A stretch of 64,000 nucleotides of DNA, from NCBI GenBank assembly GCA_947307415.1, contig CAMZJA010000004.1:53751-117750 (forward strand), written 5' to 3'. Under the pieces are notes generated by a model, which saw only the letters and a list, made by a program, of their open reading frames with translations, was not told the origin of the DNA and did not search any database. This document shows, in pieces, positions 53,336-63,726 of the stretch (its first letter is position 1; each line of letters begins with the position of its first letter). This DNA is from an uncultured Bacteroidales bacterium (GTDB lineage: Bacteria > Bacteroidota > Bacteroidia > Bacteroidales > F082). Made by a program: the position numbers and the translations under genes.

Positions 53336-54759
53336 TACCTGTAAATATCAGATTTAAAAGGTCCGTTGATCGGAACGCCAATGTAATCGGCCTGTTTCTG
53401 CGTCAACTTGGTCAGTTTCACACCTATCTTCTCGAGATGCAAGCGCGCCACCTCCTCGTCGAGGTATTTCGGCAGACAGTAGACGTCGACCGGGTATTTG
53501 CCGCGTTTCTCCCAGAGGTCCATCTGAGCCAGTGTCTGGTTGGTGAATGAGTTGCTCATCACGAAGCTGGCGTGACCAGTAGCGCAGCCGAGGTTCACCA
53601 AACGGCCTTCAGCCAAGATAAAGATAGCCTTTCCGTCGGGTTTCACGAACTTGTCGACCTGCGGTTTGATGTTGATTTTCTTTACACCTTTGTAGTTTTC
53701 AAGTGCGTTGACCTGAATCTCATTGTCGAAGTGACCGATATTGCAGACGATGGCCTGGTCTTTCATCTGGAGCATGTGCTCGAGTGTGATGACGTCGCAG
53801 TTGCCGGTGCAGGTGACGAAGATGTTACCTTCCTTCACTGCCTCTTCCATTGTCGTGACTTCGTAGCCTTCCATTGCGGCCTGCAAAGCGCAGATCGGGT
53901 CAATTTCGGTGACGAGCACACGGGCGCCGTATGAACGCATCGACTGTGCGCAGCCCTTGCCCACATCGCCATAACCGAGAACCACAATGACTTTACCTGC
54001 GAGCATCACGTCGGTAGCGCGTTTTATGCCGTCGGCCAATGACTCGCGGCAGCCGTACATGTTGTCGAACTTGCTCTTTGTGACGCTGTCGTTCACGTTG
54101 ATTGCAGGAACGAGAAGTTTGCCGGCTTCTTTCATTTGATAGAGACGGTGCACGCCGGTTGTTGTCTCTTCCGACACGCCTTTCCAGTTGGCGACCACCT
54201 TGTGCCAATGCTTCGGATCCATCTTATAAGTCTCCTTGATGACACCCATCAAGGCTTTCTCTTCGGCGTTGGTAGGCTCCACTTCGAGGAGTTTAGGATC
54301 ATTCTCGCACTCGTAACCTTTGTGAATCAACAATGTAGCGTCACCGCCGTCGTCGACGATGAGGTCAGGACCGTTGCCATCGGGGAATGTTAGGGCGCGC
54401 ATGGTGCACCACCAGTAGTCGTCGAGGGTTTCGCCTTTCCAAGCAAACACTGGTGTTCCGCCAGCTACGATACCTGCCGCGGCATGGTCTTGAGTTGAGA
54501 AAATGTTGCAGCTAGCCCAGCGTACCTCAGCGCCGAGAGCCTTCAATGTCTCGATGAGACATGCTGTCTGAACAGTCATGTGGAGCGAACCGCTGATGCG
54601 TGCGCCTTTGAGAGGCTTGCTCTCGCCATATTTCTTACGAAGTGCCATCAAACCCGGCATCTCGTGTTCCGAAATTTCAATGTCTTTTCTTCCCCACTCT
54701 GCCAGACTAGGGTCGGCGATGAGGTAAGGGAGATCCATTCTTTTGAGTTCTTCTTTCAT
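53332..54759 (-). CDS. ahcY: adenosylhomocysteinase
   Basis: A 475-residue NAD-dependent hydrolase that splits S-adenosylhomocysteine into adenosine and homocysteine, keeping methyltransferases free of product inhibition. Substrate domain motifs ([28 protein letters not shown]) and the NAD-binding [20 protein letters not shown] are intact. The C-terminus ends PFKSDIYRY with the conserved Lys and Tyr that reach the neighbouring subunit. Start at 54759 fits the 9-bp gap to the upstream fucosidase gene. The pairing with a glycosidase seems metabolically accidental. Confidence 0.97.
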   Translation of the reverse strand: MKEELKRMDLPYLIADPSLAEWGRKDIEISEHEMPGLMALRKKYGESKPLKGARISGSLHMTVQTACLIETLKALGAEVRWASCNIFSTQDHAAAGIVAGGTPVFAWKGETLDDYWWCTMRALTFPDGNGPDLIVDDGGDATLLIHKGYECENDPKLLEVEPTNAEEKALMGVIKETYKMDPKHWHKVVANWKGVSEETTTGVHRLYQMKEAGKLLVPAINVNDSVTKSKFDNMYGCRESLADGIKRATDVMLAGKVIVVLGYGDVGKGCAQSMRSYGARVLVTEIDPICALQAAMEGYEVTTMEEAVKEGNIFVTCTGNCDVITLEHMLQMKDQAIVCNIGHFDNEIQVNALENYKGVKKINIKPQVDKFVKPDGKAIFILAEGRLVNLGCATGHASFVMSNSFTNQTLAQMDLWEKRGKYPVDVYCLPKYLDEEVARLHLEKIGVKLTKLTQKQADYIGVPINGPFKSDIYRY

Positions 54760-54768
54760 ATTTCGATT

Positions 54769-56148
54769 TTATTTTAATTCAAAAACTACAGCGTGTTCAA
54801 GGTTGACATCGCCATTAATATTAATAAGGTATCCGTCGGCGGTCTTGGTGAGCTTTGCTTTTGCTTTGCTGCCGAGGATTTTCACCTTCTTTTTATCCAA
54901 ATTTGCATTGATTTTGATTGAGTTAGGCAATGTCTCGCCTTCGTCAAGCATATAGATGGCATAAATCTTGCCGTCTTTCTGTGTGAAGCGCACTTTTCCG
55001 TCGCAATAAGGATAGAACGGACGCGTGCTGTAGATAGCTTCACCGTTGATTTTCATCCAGTTACCAAGCTCATGCATACGCTCAACCGCTGTAGGAGGCA
55101 GCTCGCCTTCAGGTGACGGACCCACGTTGAGAAGATAGTTGCCGCCTTTTGCCACGACATCCACCAGAAGATGCACTATCTTATTGGTACTCTTGTAGTT
55201 ATCGGTCTCAACATACGACCAAGAGTCGCCCATCGACATGCAGGTCTCCCAAGGGAACGGAAGCAGAGTATCTGGAACCTGCTGTTCTGGAGTCTGGTAG
55301 TTTTCATATTTTCCGTGAACCGTGCGGTCGACGATGATGAGGTCGGGGTTGTTTTCACGAGCCATCGTTGCTATTTTCGGCATATCGATGTCTTGGATAT
55401 AGCCTTTGCAGCCGAGCCATTCGCGATATTCGTCGTTGAGGCTGTACTCGGGACGCACCCAACCGCCATCTAGCCAAAGAATATCGATATCGCCATAGTT
55501 ATGAGTCAACTCATGGATTTGATTGTAAGTGAAATCGCAGAAACTCTGCCAACGCTCAGGATATTTCTGAGGGTCGTAGTTCACGTTGCGGTCAGGAGTT
55601 GCCCATTGTTCAGCCCAGTAATCGGGGTGATGCCAGTCAGCTTTCGAGAAATAGAGACCAGTCCAAAATCCTTGATTACGAAAGGCTTCCACGATGGCGC
55701 CAGTGATGTCGGCTTTCTCGTTTGCGGAAAAAGGACAAGAAGGGTCAACTGTAGAATATGTCGTTTCCTTGGTGTCGTACATGCAGAAACCGTCGTGATG
55801 CTTGGTTGTGAAGACCACATACTTCATTCCTGCTTCTTTTGCAAGTTTAGCCCACTCTTCAGGATTGAATTTTGTCGGATTAAAAGTAGTGTTAAGCGCT
55901 TGATAATCAGATTTATACTGAATATAGTTAGCACCATTACGGTTAATCCAGTCTTCGTTGCAGATAGACCACGACTCGACCACGCCCCATTGTGCGTACA
56001 TGCCCCAGTGCATCATGAAACCGAACTTCAGATCCTGCCATTCGGCGATGCGGCTGGTGATGACAGGGTCGGTCTCAGGATCTTGCAGATTCTGGGCGGA
56101 GGCGGTGACACCTATTAATAATAATGCTATCGCAATTATCTTTCTCAT
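54769..56148 (-). CDS. GH29 alpha-L-fucosidase
   Basis: A 459-residue exported alpha-L-fucosidase with signal peptide MRKIIAIALLLIGVTASAQ. The catalytic (beta/alpha)8 domain covers about 25-355, with FGFMMHWGMYAQWG, the fucose-binding TTKHHDGFCMYDTK, and DILWLDGGW whose Asp227 is the nucleophile. NYLLNVGPSPEGELPP closes the domain, and a C-terminal beta-sandwich ends the protein. Family GH29 releases alpha-linked fucose from host mucin or milk glycans, or plant xyloglucan. The ATG at 56148 is chosen over a TTG at 56157. ahcY follows 9 bp downstream. Confidence 0.95.
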   Translation of the reverse strand: MRKIIAIALLLIGVTASAQNLQDPETDPVITSRIAEWQDLKFGFMMHWGMYAQWGVVESWSICNEDWINRNGANYIQYKSDYQALNTTFNPTKFNPEEWAKLAKEAGMKYVVFTTKHHDGFCMYDTKETTYSTVDPSCPFSANEKADITGAIVEAFRNQGFWTGLYFSKADWHHPDYWAEQWATPDRNVNYDPQKYPERWQSFCDFTYNQIHELTHNYGDIDILWLDGGWVRPEYSLNDEYREWLGCKGYIQDIDMPKIATMARENNPDLIIVDRTVHGKYENYQTPEQQVPDTLLPFPWETCMSMGDSWSYVETDNYKSTNKIVHLLVDVVAKGGNYLLNVGPSPEGELPPTAVERMHELGNWMKINGEAIYSTRPFYPYCDGKVRFTQKDGKIYAIYMLDEGETLPNSIKINANLDKKKVKILGSKAKAKLTKTADGYLININGDVNLEHAVVFELK

Positions 56149-56179
56149 TATAAACAATTGTTCATTATCGTTGGTTTGT

Positions 56180-56205
56180 TAGAGACAGACGGCCGTCTGT
56201 CTCTA
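56180..56205. repeat. perfect 26-bp palindrome (TAGAGACag hairpin family)
   Basis: TAGAGACAGACGG directly followed by its reverse complement. The outer TAGAGAC/GTCTCTA matches the stems at 9021 and 23254. There is no T-run on either side, so terminator activity is doubtful here. It lies between leuS and the fucosidase gene. Confidence 0.8.
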
Positions 56206-56211
56206 CATTGA

Positions 56212-59040
56212 TTATCCAACCACGATGTTGATGATTTTCTTCGGGATGAAGATGACCTTGCGGATGGTGACGCCTTCGAGCCATTTCTTGGATTCCGGCG
56301 CGTTGACGACGGCGTTCTGGACATCGTCTTGCTTCATGTCGAGAGGCAGCTCGAGGTCGAAACGTTTCTTGCCGTTGAACGAGACCGGGTATGTGAAGGT
56401 GTTCTCGACCACGTTCGACGCGTCGAACTCAGGGAATTTCTGGTTGACGACGCTGTCGTTGTGACCCATCTGGTGCCACAGCTCTTCGGCGATATGCGGT
56501 GCGTAAGGCGAAATCATGATTGCCATTGGCTCGAGGATAGAGCGTTTGTTGCACTTCATGTCGGTAAGCTCGTTGACGCAGATCATGAAAGCGGAGACAA
56601 CGGTGTTGAACGAGATACGCTCGATGTCTTCCTCCTCTTTCTTGATGAGTTTATGAAGAACCTTCAGCTCTTCTTTTGTCGCAGGCTCGTCGCTGATTTC
56701 GGTGTAAAGCTTCCAGAACTTCTTCAGGAAACGGAAAGTACCTTCAATTCCTTGGGTATCCCATGGCTTCGACTGTTCGAGAGGTCCGAGGAACATCTCA
56801 TACAAGCGCAGTGTGTCGGCACCGTATTTCGCAACGAGGTCATCAGGATTCTGGACGTTGAACTTCGACTTCGACATCTTCTCAACCAGCCAGTCGCAGA
56901 CGAACACGTCGTTGCCGTCTTTATCTTTTTCATAGATAAACTGAGCGTCTTTGAGGTCGTCGCGCCAAGCCTTAAACGCTTCAGTATCAAGGATATCGTT
57001 ATGAACGATGTTAATATCAACCAAAATCGGGTCGCTGTAGAGCTCGCGGTCTTTGCAGTTCTTCGAGATAAAGAGCGGACCTTCGCAATTTACCTTCTGG
57101 CCAGTCACCTTCGCCATCTTTTCTTTGTTAACGCGGTAAGCGAGACTTGAGCGTCCTTGGATCATGCCTTGGTTCACCATTTTCTGGAATGGCTCGTCTT
57201 TGCAGGCTATTCCGAGGTCGAACAAGAACTTGTTCCAGAAACGGCTGTAGATCAAGTGACCTGTGGCATGCTCGGCACCGCCGATGTAGAGGTCGACGTT
57301 CTGCCAATAGCTGTTGGCTTCTTTCGAGAAATACTCGTTCTCGTTGTGCGGATCCATATAGCGGAGGTAATAACCGCTTGAGCCGGCAAAACCAGGCATT
57401 GTGTTAGTCTCGATAGGATAGCCCTCTTCGGTGACCCAGTTCTTTGCGCGTGCCAATGGCGGCTCGCCCGTCTCGGTCGGCTTGTAAGCGTCGATTGACG
57501 GCAACTCGAGAGGTAACTTCTTGACATCCATTGCATAAGGCATTCCGTCCTTGTAATAAATCGGGAACGGCTCACCCCAGTAACGCTGACGGCTGAAGAT
57601 AGCGTCGCGGAGACGATAGTTGGTTTTACCTTTTCCGATTCCGAGTTTCTCGAGTTCTTCGATCATTCTTAAAATGGCCTGTTTCACTGTGAGACCGTTG
57701 AGGAACTCAGAGTTGACAAGAACTCCTTCTTTTGCGTCGAATGACTCGGTCCATGTTGCAGGATCTGACGGTTCTTCGCCAGGTTTTGCAACAACTTGAA
57801 TGATAGGTAAATTAAAGTGTTTTGCGAATGCGAAGTCACGGCTGTCGTGAGCTGGCACTGCCATGATGGCGCCGGTACCGTAGCCCATCAACACATAGTC
57901 GGAAATCCAGATCGGGATGCGAGTGCCGTTGAACGGATTGACGGCGTAGGAGCCTGTGAACACTCCACTCACCTTCTTCACCTCCGACATACGCTCACGT
58001 TCGGAGCGGTTTTTTGCCCATGTGACGTATTCCTCCACTTCTTTGCGCTGCGCGTCGGTGGTGAGCTGGTTGATCATCTCGTGTTCAGGAGCCAGCACCA
58101 TGAAGGTGACGCCGAACAAGGTATCGGCACGTGTGGTAAATACCTCAAAATCAATATCTTTATCGGCAACTTTGAAGAAAACGGATGCACCCATCGACTT
58201 ACCGATCCAGTTGCGCTGCACGTCTTTGATTGACTCGGTCCAGTCGAGAGTTTCGAGACCTTGCAGGAGGCGTTCGGCGTATGCAGTGATACGCAGCAGC
58301 CACTGTTTCATCGACTTACGGACAACGGGGAAACCGCCGCGCACTGAGAGACCGTCTTGAACCTCATCGTTGGCCAAAACCGTACCCAGTTCAGGACACC
58401 AGTTCACCATAGTGTCGGCGAGATAAGCGAGACGGTAGTTCATCAGTGTTTCCTGCTGCTCGCGCTCGCTCATGGCGTTCCACTCCTTAGCGGTGAAGCT
58501 CATCGGCTTGGTGCATGCCACATCGAGGCCTTCGGTGCCGTTTTTGCTCAGATAATCAACAAGTTGAGCAATTGGCTGAGCTTTCTTGCATTTATTGCAA
58601 TAGTATGAGTTGAACAGCTGGATGAATGTCCATTGTGTCCATTTATAATAATGCGGGTCGCTGGTGCGCACCTCGCGGTTCCAGTCGTAGCAGAAACCGA
58701 TTTTATCCATCTGCTCACGGTAACGGTTGATGTTTTTCTCCGTAGTGATGGCCGGATGTGTGCCTGTTTGGATGGCATACTGCTCCGCCGGCAGTCCGTA
58801 GGCGTCGTAGCCCATAGGGTGAAGCACGTTGAAGCCTTTCAGACGCTTGTAGCGGGCGTAGATGTCAGATGCAATGTATCCCAGAGGGTGTCCGACATGA
58901 AGTCCCGCGCCCGAAGGATACGGAAACATATCCAAAACATAGAATTTCGGCTTGTTATGGTCTATCTCGACTTGATAAACTTTGTTGTCACGCCAGTACT
59001 GCTGCCATTTTTTCTCGATTTCTTCAAAATTATATTCCAT
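56212..59040 (-). CDS. leuS: leucyl-tRNA synthetase
   Basis: A 942-residue class Ia synthetase charging tRNA-Leu. The HIGH motif reads HVGHPLGY (about residue 47), the KMSKS loop reads EKMSKSKFN, and the CP1 editing domain lies between them ([19 protein letters not shown]). A zinc-binding-like Cys pair (CNKCKKA) is present. The C-terminal anticodon-binding domain and short tail are complete. It is followed by the palindrome at 56180 and then the fucosidase gene on the same strand. Confidence 0.97.
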   Translation of the reverse strand: MEYNFEEIEKKWQQYWRDNKVYQVEIDHNKPKFYVLDMFPYPSGAGLHVGHPLGYIASDIYARYKRLKGFNVLHPMGYDAYGLPAEQYAIQTGTHPAITTEKNINRYREQMDKIGFCYDWNREVRTSDPHYYKWTQWTFIQLFNSYYCNKCKKAQPIAQLVDYLSKNGTEGLDVACTKPMSFTAKEWNAMSEREQQETLMNYRLAYLADTMVNWCPELGTVLANDEVQDGLSVRGGFPVVRKSMKQWLLRITAYAERLLQGLETLDWTESIKDVQRNWIGKSMGASVFFKVADKDIDFEVFTTRADTLFGVTFMVLAPEHEMINQLTTDAQRKEVEEYVTWAKNRSERERMSEVKKVSGVFTGSYAVNPFNGTRIPIWISDYVLMGYGTGAIMAVPAHDSRDFAFAKHFNLPIIQVVAKPGEEPSDPATWTESFDAKEGVLVNSEFLNGLTVKQAILRMIEELEKLGIGKGKTNYRLRDAIFSRQRYWGEPFPIYYKDGMPYAMDVKKLPLELPSIDAYKPTETGEPPLARAKNWVTEEGYPIETNTMPGFAGSSGYYLRYMDPHNENEYFSKEANSYWQNVDLYIGGAEHATGHLIYSRFWNKFLFDLGIACKDEPFQKMVNQGMIQGRSSLAYRVNKEKMAKVTGQKVNCEGPLFISKNCKDRELYSDPILVDINIVHNDILDTEAFKAWRDDLKDAQFIYEKDKDGNDVFVCDWLVEKMSKSKFNVQNPDDLVAKYGADTLRLYEMFLGPLEQSKPWDTQGIEGTFRFLKKFWKLYTEISDEPATKEELKVLHKLIKKEEEDIERISFNTVVSAFMICVNELTDMKCNKRSILEPMAIMISPYAPHIAEELWHQMGHNDSVVNQKFPEFDASNVVENTFTYPVSFNGKKRFDLELPLDMKQDDVQNAVVNAPESKKWLEGVTIRKVIFIPKKIINIVVG

Positions 59041-59124
59041 AATATTTTTTAAAATTTGCCGTTAAAAAAAACGTGTAAAATTACAACATTTTTCGCTACA
59101 CACCTTTATTAATTAAAAATTTTG

Positions 59125-59132
59125 TATTTTTG
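59125..59132 (+). promoter_or_regulatory. promoter -7 element of the histidine kinase gene, very close to the start codon
   Basis: TATTTTTG with only TGCT before the ATG at 59137, the same 4-nt spacing as at priA. Confidence 0.6.
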
Positions 59133-59136
59133 TGCT

Positions 59137-60642
59137 ATGAAAACGAATATTTACATACAAAAAAGATGGTGGAACCTGGCATTGGCGGTGCTGGCTGTCA
59201 TCATCATAAGCATTTCAATTTATTATACCAACCATCTTGTGAAACGCTTTGCTGCGCAGGAGTCGAAGCAGATTGAGATGTGGGCTGAGGCGGTGCAGAG
59301 CCATGCCGAGCTGATGAACTACACCAAAGTGTTTTTCAACGAGGTGAGCGAGCAGGAGCAGAAACGCGTACAGCTGCTAGCGAAAGCGTACGAGAGTTTC
59401 CTTGAGGCCAAGCCCGAGGAAAACACCACCATCTATCTGGAGATAATACAGAGCAACATTAGCATTCCTGTAGTAATCACTGACAACAGCAGAAACATTG
59501 ACCTCTCCATCAACCTGCCGGAACATCTCAAAGACAAAGAGAAATTCGACGAGGAGATGATGAAGGAATTCAACGTGTATCAGCCTATAAAAATCGACCT
59601 TTTCGGGAAGACAAAGTGGCTGTTCTACAATGAATCGTTGATTTACACTGAGTTGAAAGGCGTTCTCGACGATTTGTTCAAGCTTTTCATCAACGACGTG
59701 ACCGACAATGCCGTGGGTGCGCCCGTCATCATCATGGACAGCACCGAAAACAGCGTCTTGGCATTCGGCAACCTCGACTCCATCAAGATGAAAGATCCAA
59801 AATTCGTTGAGAATCAGATACATACAATGCAGTTGGAGAATTATCCGATAAAGGTAAATTATATCGACAACAACAAAGTTTACATTTATTACAGAAGGTC
59901 GGATTTGCTCCTGCAGATGAGATATTTCCCATTGGTTCAGATACTGATTTTCGGCTTGTTTGTGCTGCTGGCGTATCTGCTTTTCAGCTATGTGAGACGG
60001 TCGGAGCAAAACCAGGTGTGGGCAGGCATGGCGAAGGAGACGGCGCACCAGATTGGCACACCTCTGAGCTCGCTGATGGGCTGGATAGAGCTGCTTAAGA
60101 TGGAAGAGAAACCGTTTGTCGGGACAGCCGAGATGGAGATCGATATTGACAGGCTGAACACAATAACGGAGCGTTTCTCTAAGATTGGCTCGACACCTAC
60201 TTTGGAGCCTACCGACGTGGTGACGACTGTCGACAAGACGATGAAATATCTGCAACACAGGTTCTCGTCGAAGTTTGAATTCGACATACAACTGCCTGTG
60301 CGTGAGATAGTTATACCGCTGAACGCTGCTTTGTTCAGCTGGGTGTTGGAGAACCTCACCAAAAACGCCATCGACGCCATGGCCGACAAGGGCAAGCTCA
60401 CCGTTGAGCTGACTGAAGACGACGCCAACGTGTTTATCGACATCAGCGACACAGGAAAAGGACTGTCGCGCACCATGTACAAGCAAATTTTCAAGCCAGG
60501 CTACACCTCCAAGAAACGCGGCTGGGGTTTGGGACTCTCGTTGGCGAAACGCATCATCGAAAACTACCACAAAGGCAAGATTTTCGTGAAGAACAGCGTG
60601 GCCGGACAAGGCACCACATTCAGAATCATTTTGAAAAAATAA
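59137..60642 (+). CDS. orphan sensor histidine kinase
   Basis: A 501-residue membrane-bound kinase. Transmembrane helices near 12-32 and 265-288 enclose a periplasmic sensor region of about 230 residues with no recognisable domain. The phospho-acceptor His304 lies in AKETAHQIGTPLSS. The ATPase domain has the N box WVLENLTKNAIDAM, G1 DTGKGL, and the G2 GWGLGLSLAKRI. No HAMP motif is obvious. No response regulator gene is adjacent, so the partner is encoded elsewhere. The -7 box is 4 nt before the ATG. Confidence 0.93.
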   Translation: MKTNIYIQKRWWNLALAVLAVIIISISIYYTNHLVKRFAAQESKQIEMWAEAVQSHAELMNYTKVFFNEVSEQEQKRVQLLAKAYESFLEAKPEENTTIYLEIIQSNISIPVVITDNSRNIDLSINLPEHLKDKEKFDEEMMKEFNVYQPIKIDLFGKTKWLFYNESLIYTELKGVLDDLFKLFINDVTDNAVGAPVIIMDSTENSVLAFGNLDSIKMKDPKFVENQIHTMQLENYPIKVNYIDNNKVYIYYRRSDLLLQMRYFPLVQILIFGLFVLLAYLLFSYVRRSEQNQVWAGMAKETAHQIGTPLSSLMGWIELLKMEEKPFVGTAEMEIDIDRLNTITERFSKIGSTPTLEPTDVVTTVDKTMKYLQHRFSSKFEFDIQLPVREIVIPLNAALFSWVLENLTKNAIDAMADKGKLTVELTEDDANVFIDISDTGKGLSRTMYKQIFKPGYTSKKRGWGLGLSLAKRIIENYHKGKIFVKNSVAGQGTTFRIILKK

Positions 60643-60702
60643 ATCCGAAAAATATCCAATATTACAATAAAATGTTGTATTTTCGTGGATTAAAATAATA
60701 TT

Positions 60703-61431
60703 ATGGCGATATACGATAAATTTCAAGATAAAAGCCGCAAAAAGCTAGCGGTTCTCATCGATCCCGACAAGCCGTCGGATGCGCAGATTCTGTCGATAGT
60801 CGAGAAAGCCAAGGCCGCCGACGTGGATTTCTTCTTCGTGGGAGGCAGTCTGTTGGTCACCGACAGTCTCGACCACTGCATCAAGCTCATAAAGGCAAAC
60901 TGCGACATCCCGGTACTGATTTTCCCTGGTAACTCATTGCAAATCAGCAAGTATTGCGACGGATTCCTGTTGCTTTCGCTTATCTCGGGAAGAAACCCGG
61001 AGATGCTGATAGGCCGACACGTCATCGCGGCGCCGTATCTGAAACTCTATGGCAATGAGATCATTCCGACAGGTTATATGCTTATTGACAGCGGCAAGGC
61101 GACGTCGGTATCGTACATGAGCGACACCACACCTATACCGCACGACAAAGACGACATCGCCATGTGCACCGCCCTCGCCGGCGAGATGCTCGGCTTGAAG
61201 CTCATCTACCTCGAAGCTGGTTCGGGCGCACTGATGCCGGTTTCGACCAGCATGATTTCGAAAGTCAGTCAGATGATAAAGATTCCGCTGATTGTAGGCG
61301 GAGGCATACGTACCCCTGAGGCCGCGGCAGATGCCGTGAAAGCCGGAGCTGATATCATTGTCATAGGGACGGTGTTTGAGAAAGAGCCGGAGATGCTGAA
61401 GAAATTTGCGGAGGCGATACATCAAATTTAG
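60703..61431 (+). CDS. geranylgeranylglyceryl/heptaprenylglyceryl phosphate synthase family protein
   Basis: A 242-residue TIM-barrel prenyltransferase of the GGGPS/PcrB family. It joins a polyprenyl diphosphate to the sn-3 hydroxyl of glycerol-1-phosphate, as in archaeal ether lipids. Key motifs are present: LIDPDKP near the start, FPGNSLQIS, YLEAGSGA for phosphate binding, IVGGGIRTPEAA and IVIGTVFEKEP at the end. Group II members of this family are known in Bacteroidota, mainly Flavobacteriia and relatives, with proven synthase activity in some but unknown final lipid. The stop codon is part of heptad array E. Confidence 0.92.
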   Translation: MAIYDKFQDKSRKKLAVLIDPDKPSDAQILSIVEKAKAADVDFFFVGGSLLVTDSLDHCIKLIKANCDIPVLIFPGNSLQISKYCDGFLLLSLISGRNPEMLIGRHVIAAPYLKLYGNEIIPTGYMLIDSGKATSVSYMSDTTPIPHDKDDIAMCTALAGEMLGLKLIYLEAGSGALMPVSTSMISKVSQMIKIPLIVGGGIRTPEAAADAVKAGADIIVIGTVFEKEPEMLKKFAEAIHQI

Positions 61432-61467
61432 ATAACAGATAATAGATAACAGATAATAGATAAACAG
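61429..61467 (+). repeat. 7-bp-period tandem array E
   Basis: TAGATAA/CAGATAA alternate: two perfect 14-bp units (61429-61456), then TAGATAA and ACAG. The first TAG is the GGGPS stop codon and the last base is next to the ATG of the DPP IV gene, so the whole spacer is repeat. Confidence 0.85.
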
Positions 61468-63609
61468 ATGAAAAAGTCATTATTTACAATTATTGCATTG
61501 ATGTTGGTTTTCACATCATTTGCACAGGAAAAGAAAATGTTCACACCTGAGGATGCCTCGTACAACAATTATGAGGTTTATGCTAAAAGCAAGAGTTTCA
61601 GATGGTTGGGCGACACCGACAAGTACGTCTTCACCGAAGGCGACGAGATGAGATATCAGACACCTGGCGAGAAGTCGTCGCACGAGTTGTTGAATCTAAA
61701 CCAGATGAATGGCATAGCCAAAGACAACGGCATCGGCGATTTCAAGAGGCTGCCTAACATTGTATGGAACGATGAGAATTCAGGCTATTTCTACAAAAGA
61801 GGAGCAGACGGCAACACTGTGCTTTATAAATTGAATGTCAGCGAGAAAGCTGTCAAGCCGGTGACTACTCTCCCTGCCAACGCCGAGAATGTGAATCTCA
61901 ACGAAGCCACGATGCGAGTAGCATACACCATCGGCAACGATCTTTACATCGCTGACGGCGAAAAACAGATTCGCTTGACGGAAAATCCCGAGCATGTCAT
62001 CGCCGGACAGTCGGTGCACCGCAATGAGTTCGCTATCGACGGCGGCATCTTCTGGTCGCCTGACGGCAGCAAACTCGCCTATTATCAGATGGATGAGAGC
62101 ATGGTGACCGACTATCCGCTTGTCGACATCACGACACGCATCGCCACCGCGACACCTATCAAATATCCTATGGCAGGCATGACGTCGCACATAGTGAAGC
62201 TGCATGTTTACGACATCGCGGCAAGCACCGACGTGGTGATGCAGACCGGCGAGCCTGAGGAGCATTACCTCACCGCCATCACCTGGAACAACGACAACGA
62301 GAAGATTTACATCGGCATCCTGAACCGCGGTCAGGACACCTTGAACTTCAACGAATACAACGCCTTGAACGGCGAGTTCAACAAGACCATCTTCCACGAC
62401 GAAGACGCACAATTTGTTGAGCCACAAGGACCTGCACACTTCCTGCCAGGCAGCACCACCGAGTTCGTATGGCTCGCCCAGCGCGACGGATATTATCACC
62501 TCTGGCTGCACAACACCAAGACTTTGAAGGCACGTCAGATTGAAAAAGGCAAATATGTGGTGACTTCATTCGACGGCTTCGACGGCAAGGGCAACGCCTA
62601 CTACACCTCCACCGAGGTCAGTCCGCTGCAGCGTCATTTCTACAAGGTGAACCTGAAGAACGGCAAGAAGACCAAGATCACCAAGAAACACGGCACACAC
62701 AGCGTGATCCCTAGCAAGAGCGGCCGATTCTTCCTCGATTTCTATACAAGCACCGACGTGCCGAGAGCCGTTGACGTTCAAGACGCACAAGGCAGATTCT
62801 TCGCGCCATTGTATATCGCTGAAAACCCTATTAAAGACTACAACATCGGTGTGACAGAGATCGACTCTATCAAAGCCGAGGACGGACAGCTGCTCTACAC
62901 ACGTATCATCAAGCCTTACAACTTCGACGAGAACAAGAAATACCCTGTTATTGTTTACGTATACGGCGGTCCGCACGCTCAGCTCATCACCGACACATGG
63001 CTCGCTGGCGCAGGCATCTACCTCAACTATCTCGCGCAGGAGGGATTCATAGTGTTTACAGTCGACAACCGTGGCTCGGCCGACCGTGGCGAGGCTTTTG
63101 AGCAGGTCATCCATCGTCAGTGCGGACAGGCTGAGATGCGCGACCAGATGACTGGCATCGAGTATTTGAAGACCAAGCCTTACATCGACCCTGAGCGCAT
63201 CGGCAGCGACGGCTGGAGCTATGGCGGTTTCATGTCAACCTCATTGAAAATCAATTATCCTGAAACATTTAAGGTGAGCGTCGCCGGTGGCCCTGTGCTC
63301 GACTGGAAATACTACGAGATAATGTACGGCGAGCGTTATATGGACACGCCGCAGGAGAACCCTGAGGGTTATGAGCTTACGAGTTTGGAAAACAAGACCG
63401 ACAAGCTCGAGGGCAAGCTTTTGATGATTCACTGCACCACCGATCCTGTGGTGATGTGGCAGCACAGCCTGGTGTTTGTGGAGAACTGCATCCACAACGG
63501 CAAGCAGCTCGACTACTTCGTATATCCTGGCCACGACCACAACGTTTACGGCATGGATCGCGCACATTTGATTGTGAAGATTACAGAATACTTCAAAAAC
63601 AACCTTTGA
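61468..63609 (+). CDS. S9 family dipeptidyl peptidase (DPP IV type)
   Basis: A 713-residue exported serine peptidase, signal peptide MKKSLFTIIALMLVFTSFAQ. The N-terminal eight-bladed propeller (about 40-440) contains the QMDESMVTDY segment near the substrate N-terminus site. The C-terminal alpha/beta hydrolase domain has the triad Ser584 (GWSYGGF), Asp659 (TTDPVV) and His689 or His691 (GHDHNVYG). DPP IV-type enzymes remove Xaa-Pro or Xaa-Ala dipeptides and support growth on peptides in asaccharolytic relatives. It is preceded by array E, with no separate promoter evident, and so may share transcripts with the GGGPS gene. Confidence 0.94.
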   Translation: MKKSLFTIIALMLVFTSFAQEKKMFTPEDASYNNYEVYAKSKSFRWLGDTDKYVFTEGDEMRYQTPGEKSSHELLNLNQMNGIAKDNGIGDFKRLPNIVWNDENSGYFYKRGADGNTVLYKLNVSEKAVKPVTTLPANAENVNLNEATMRVAYTIGNDLYIADGEKQIRLTENPEHVIAGQSVHRNEFAIDGGIFWSPDGSKLAYYQMDESMVTDYPLVDITTRIATATPIKYPMAGMTSHIVKLHVYDIAASTDVVMQTGEPEEHYLTAITWNNDNEKIYIGILNRGQDTLNFNEYNALNGEFNKTIFHDEDAQFVEPQGPAHFLPGSTTEFVWLAQRDGYYHLWLHNTKTLKARQIEKGKYVVTSFDGFDGKGNAYYTSTEVSPLQRHFYKVNLKNGKKTKITKKHGTHSVIPSKSGRFFLDFYTSTDVPRAVDVQDAQGRFFAPLYIAENPIKDYNIGVTEIDSIKAEDGQLLYTRIIKPYNFDENKKYPVIVYVYGGPHAQLITDTWLAGAGIYLNYLAQEGFIVFTVDNRGSADRGEAFEQVIHRQCGQAEMRDQMTGIEYLKTKPYIDPERIGSDGWSYGGFMSTSLKINYPETFKVSVAGGPVLDWKYYEIMYGERYMDTPQENPEGYELTSLENKTDKLEGKLLMIHCTTDPVVMWQHSLVFVENCIHNGKQLDYFVYPGHDHNVYGMDRAHLIVKITEYFKNNL

Positions 63610-63635
63610 TAATAATTGATTGTTCGTAATTAGTC

Positions 63636-63706
63636 GTCATTAATCATCATTATCGAGCTGGCATCTCGCTGCGCGAGCTGAGGTTCTCTAATTGATGATT
63701 AATGAC
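63636..63706. repeat. core-and-arm inverted repeat element, copy 1
   Basis: A 43-bp core (63650-63692) containing CTCGC-TGC-GCGAG is flanked by GTCATTAATCATCA and its exact reverse complement (63693-63706). The core is repeated in copy 2 with two T-to-C changes. Confidence 0.8.
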
Positions 63707-63726
63707 TTTTATATATTGTTGTGTCG

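Noticed and set aside
53332-56148. Functional link between ahcY and the alpha-fucosidase
   Set aside because: The close spacing suggests shared transcription only; no metabolic connection is apparent.
54769-59040. SAH riboswitch or T-box in front of ahcY or leuS
   Set aside because: ahcY lies 9 bp after the fucosidase gene and the leuS upstream region is short and A/T-rich; no conserved aptamer could be seen.
59377-60726. Open frame of 449 codons antisense to the histidine kinase gene
   Set aside because: It lacks any recognisable domain, starts within the next gene's 5' part and follows the kinase codons; a shadow frame of a GC-moderate gene.
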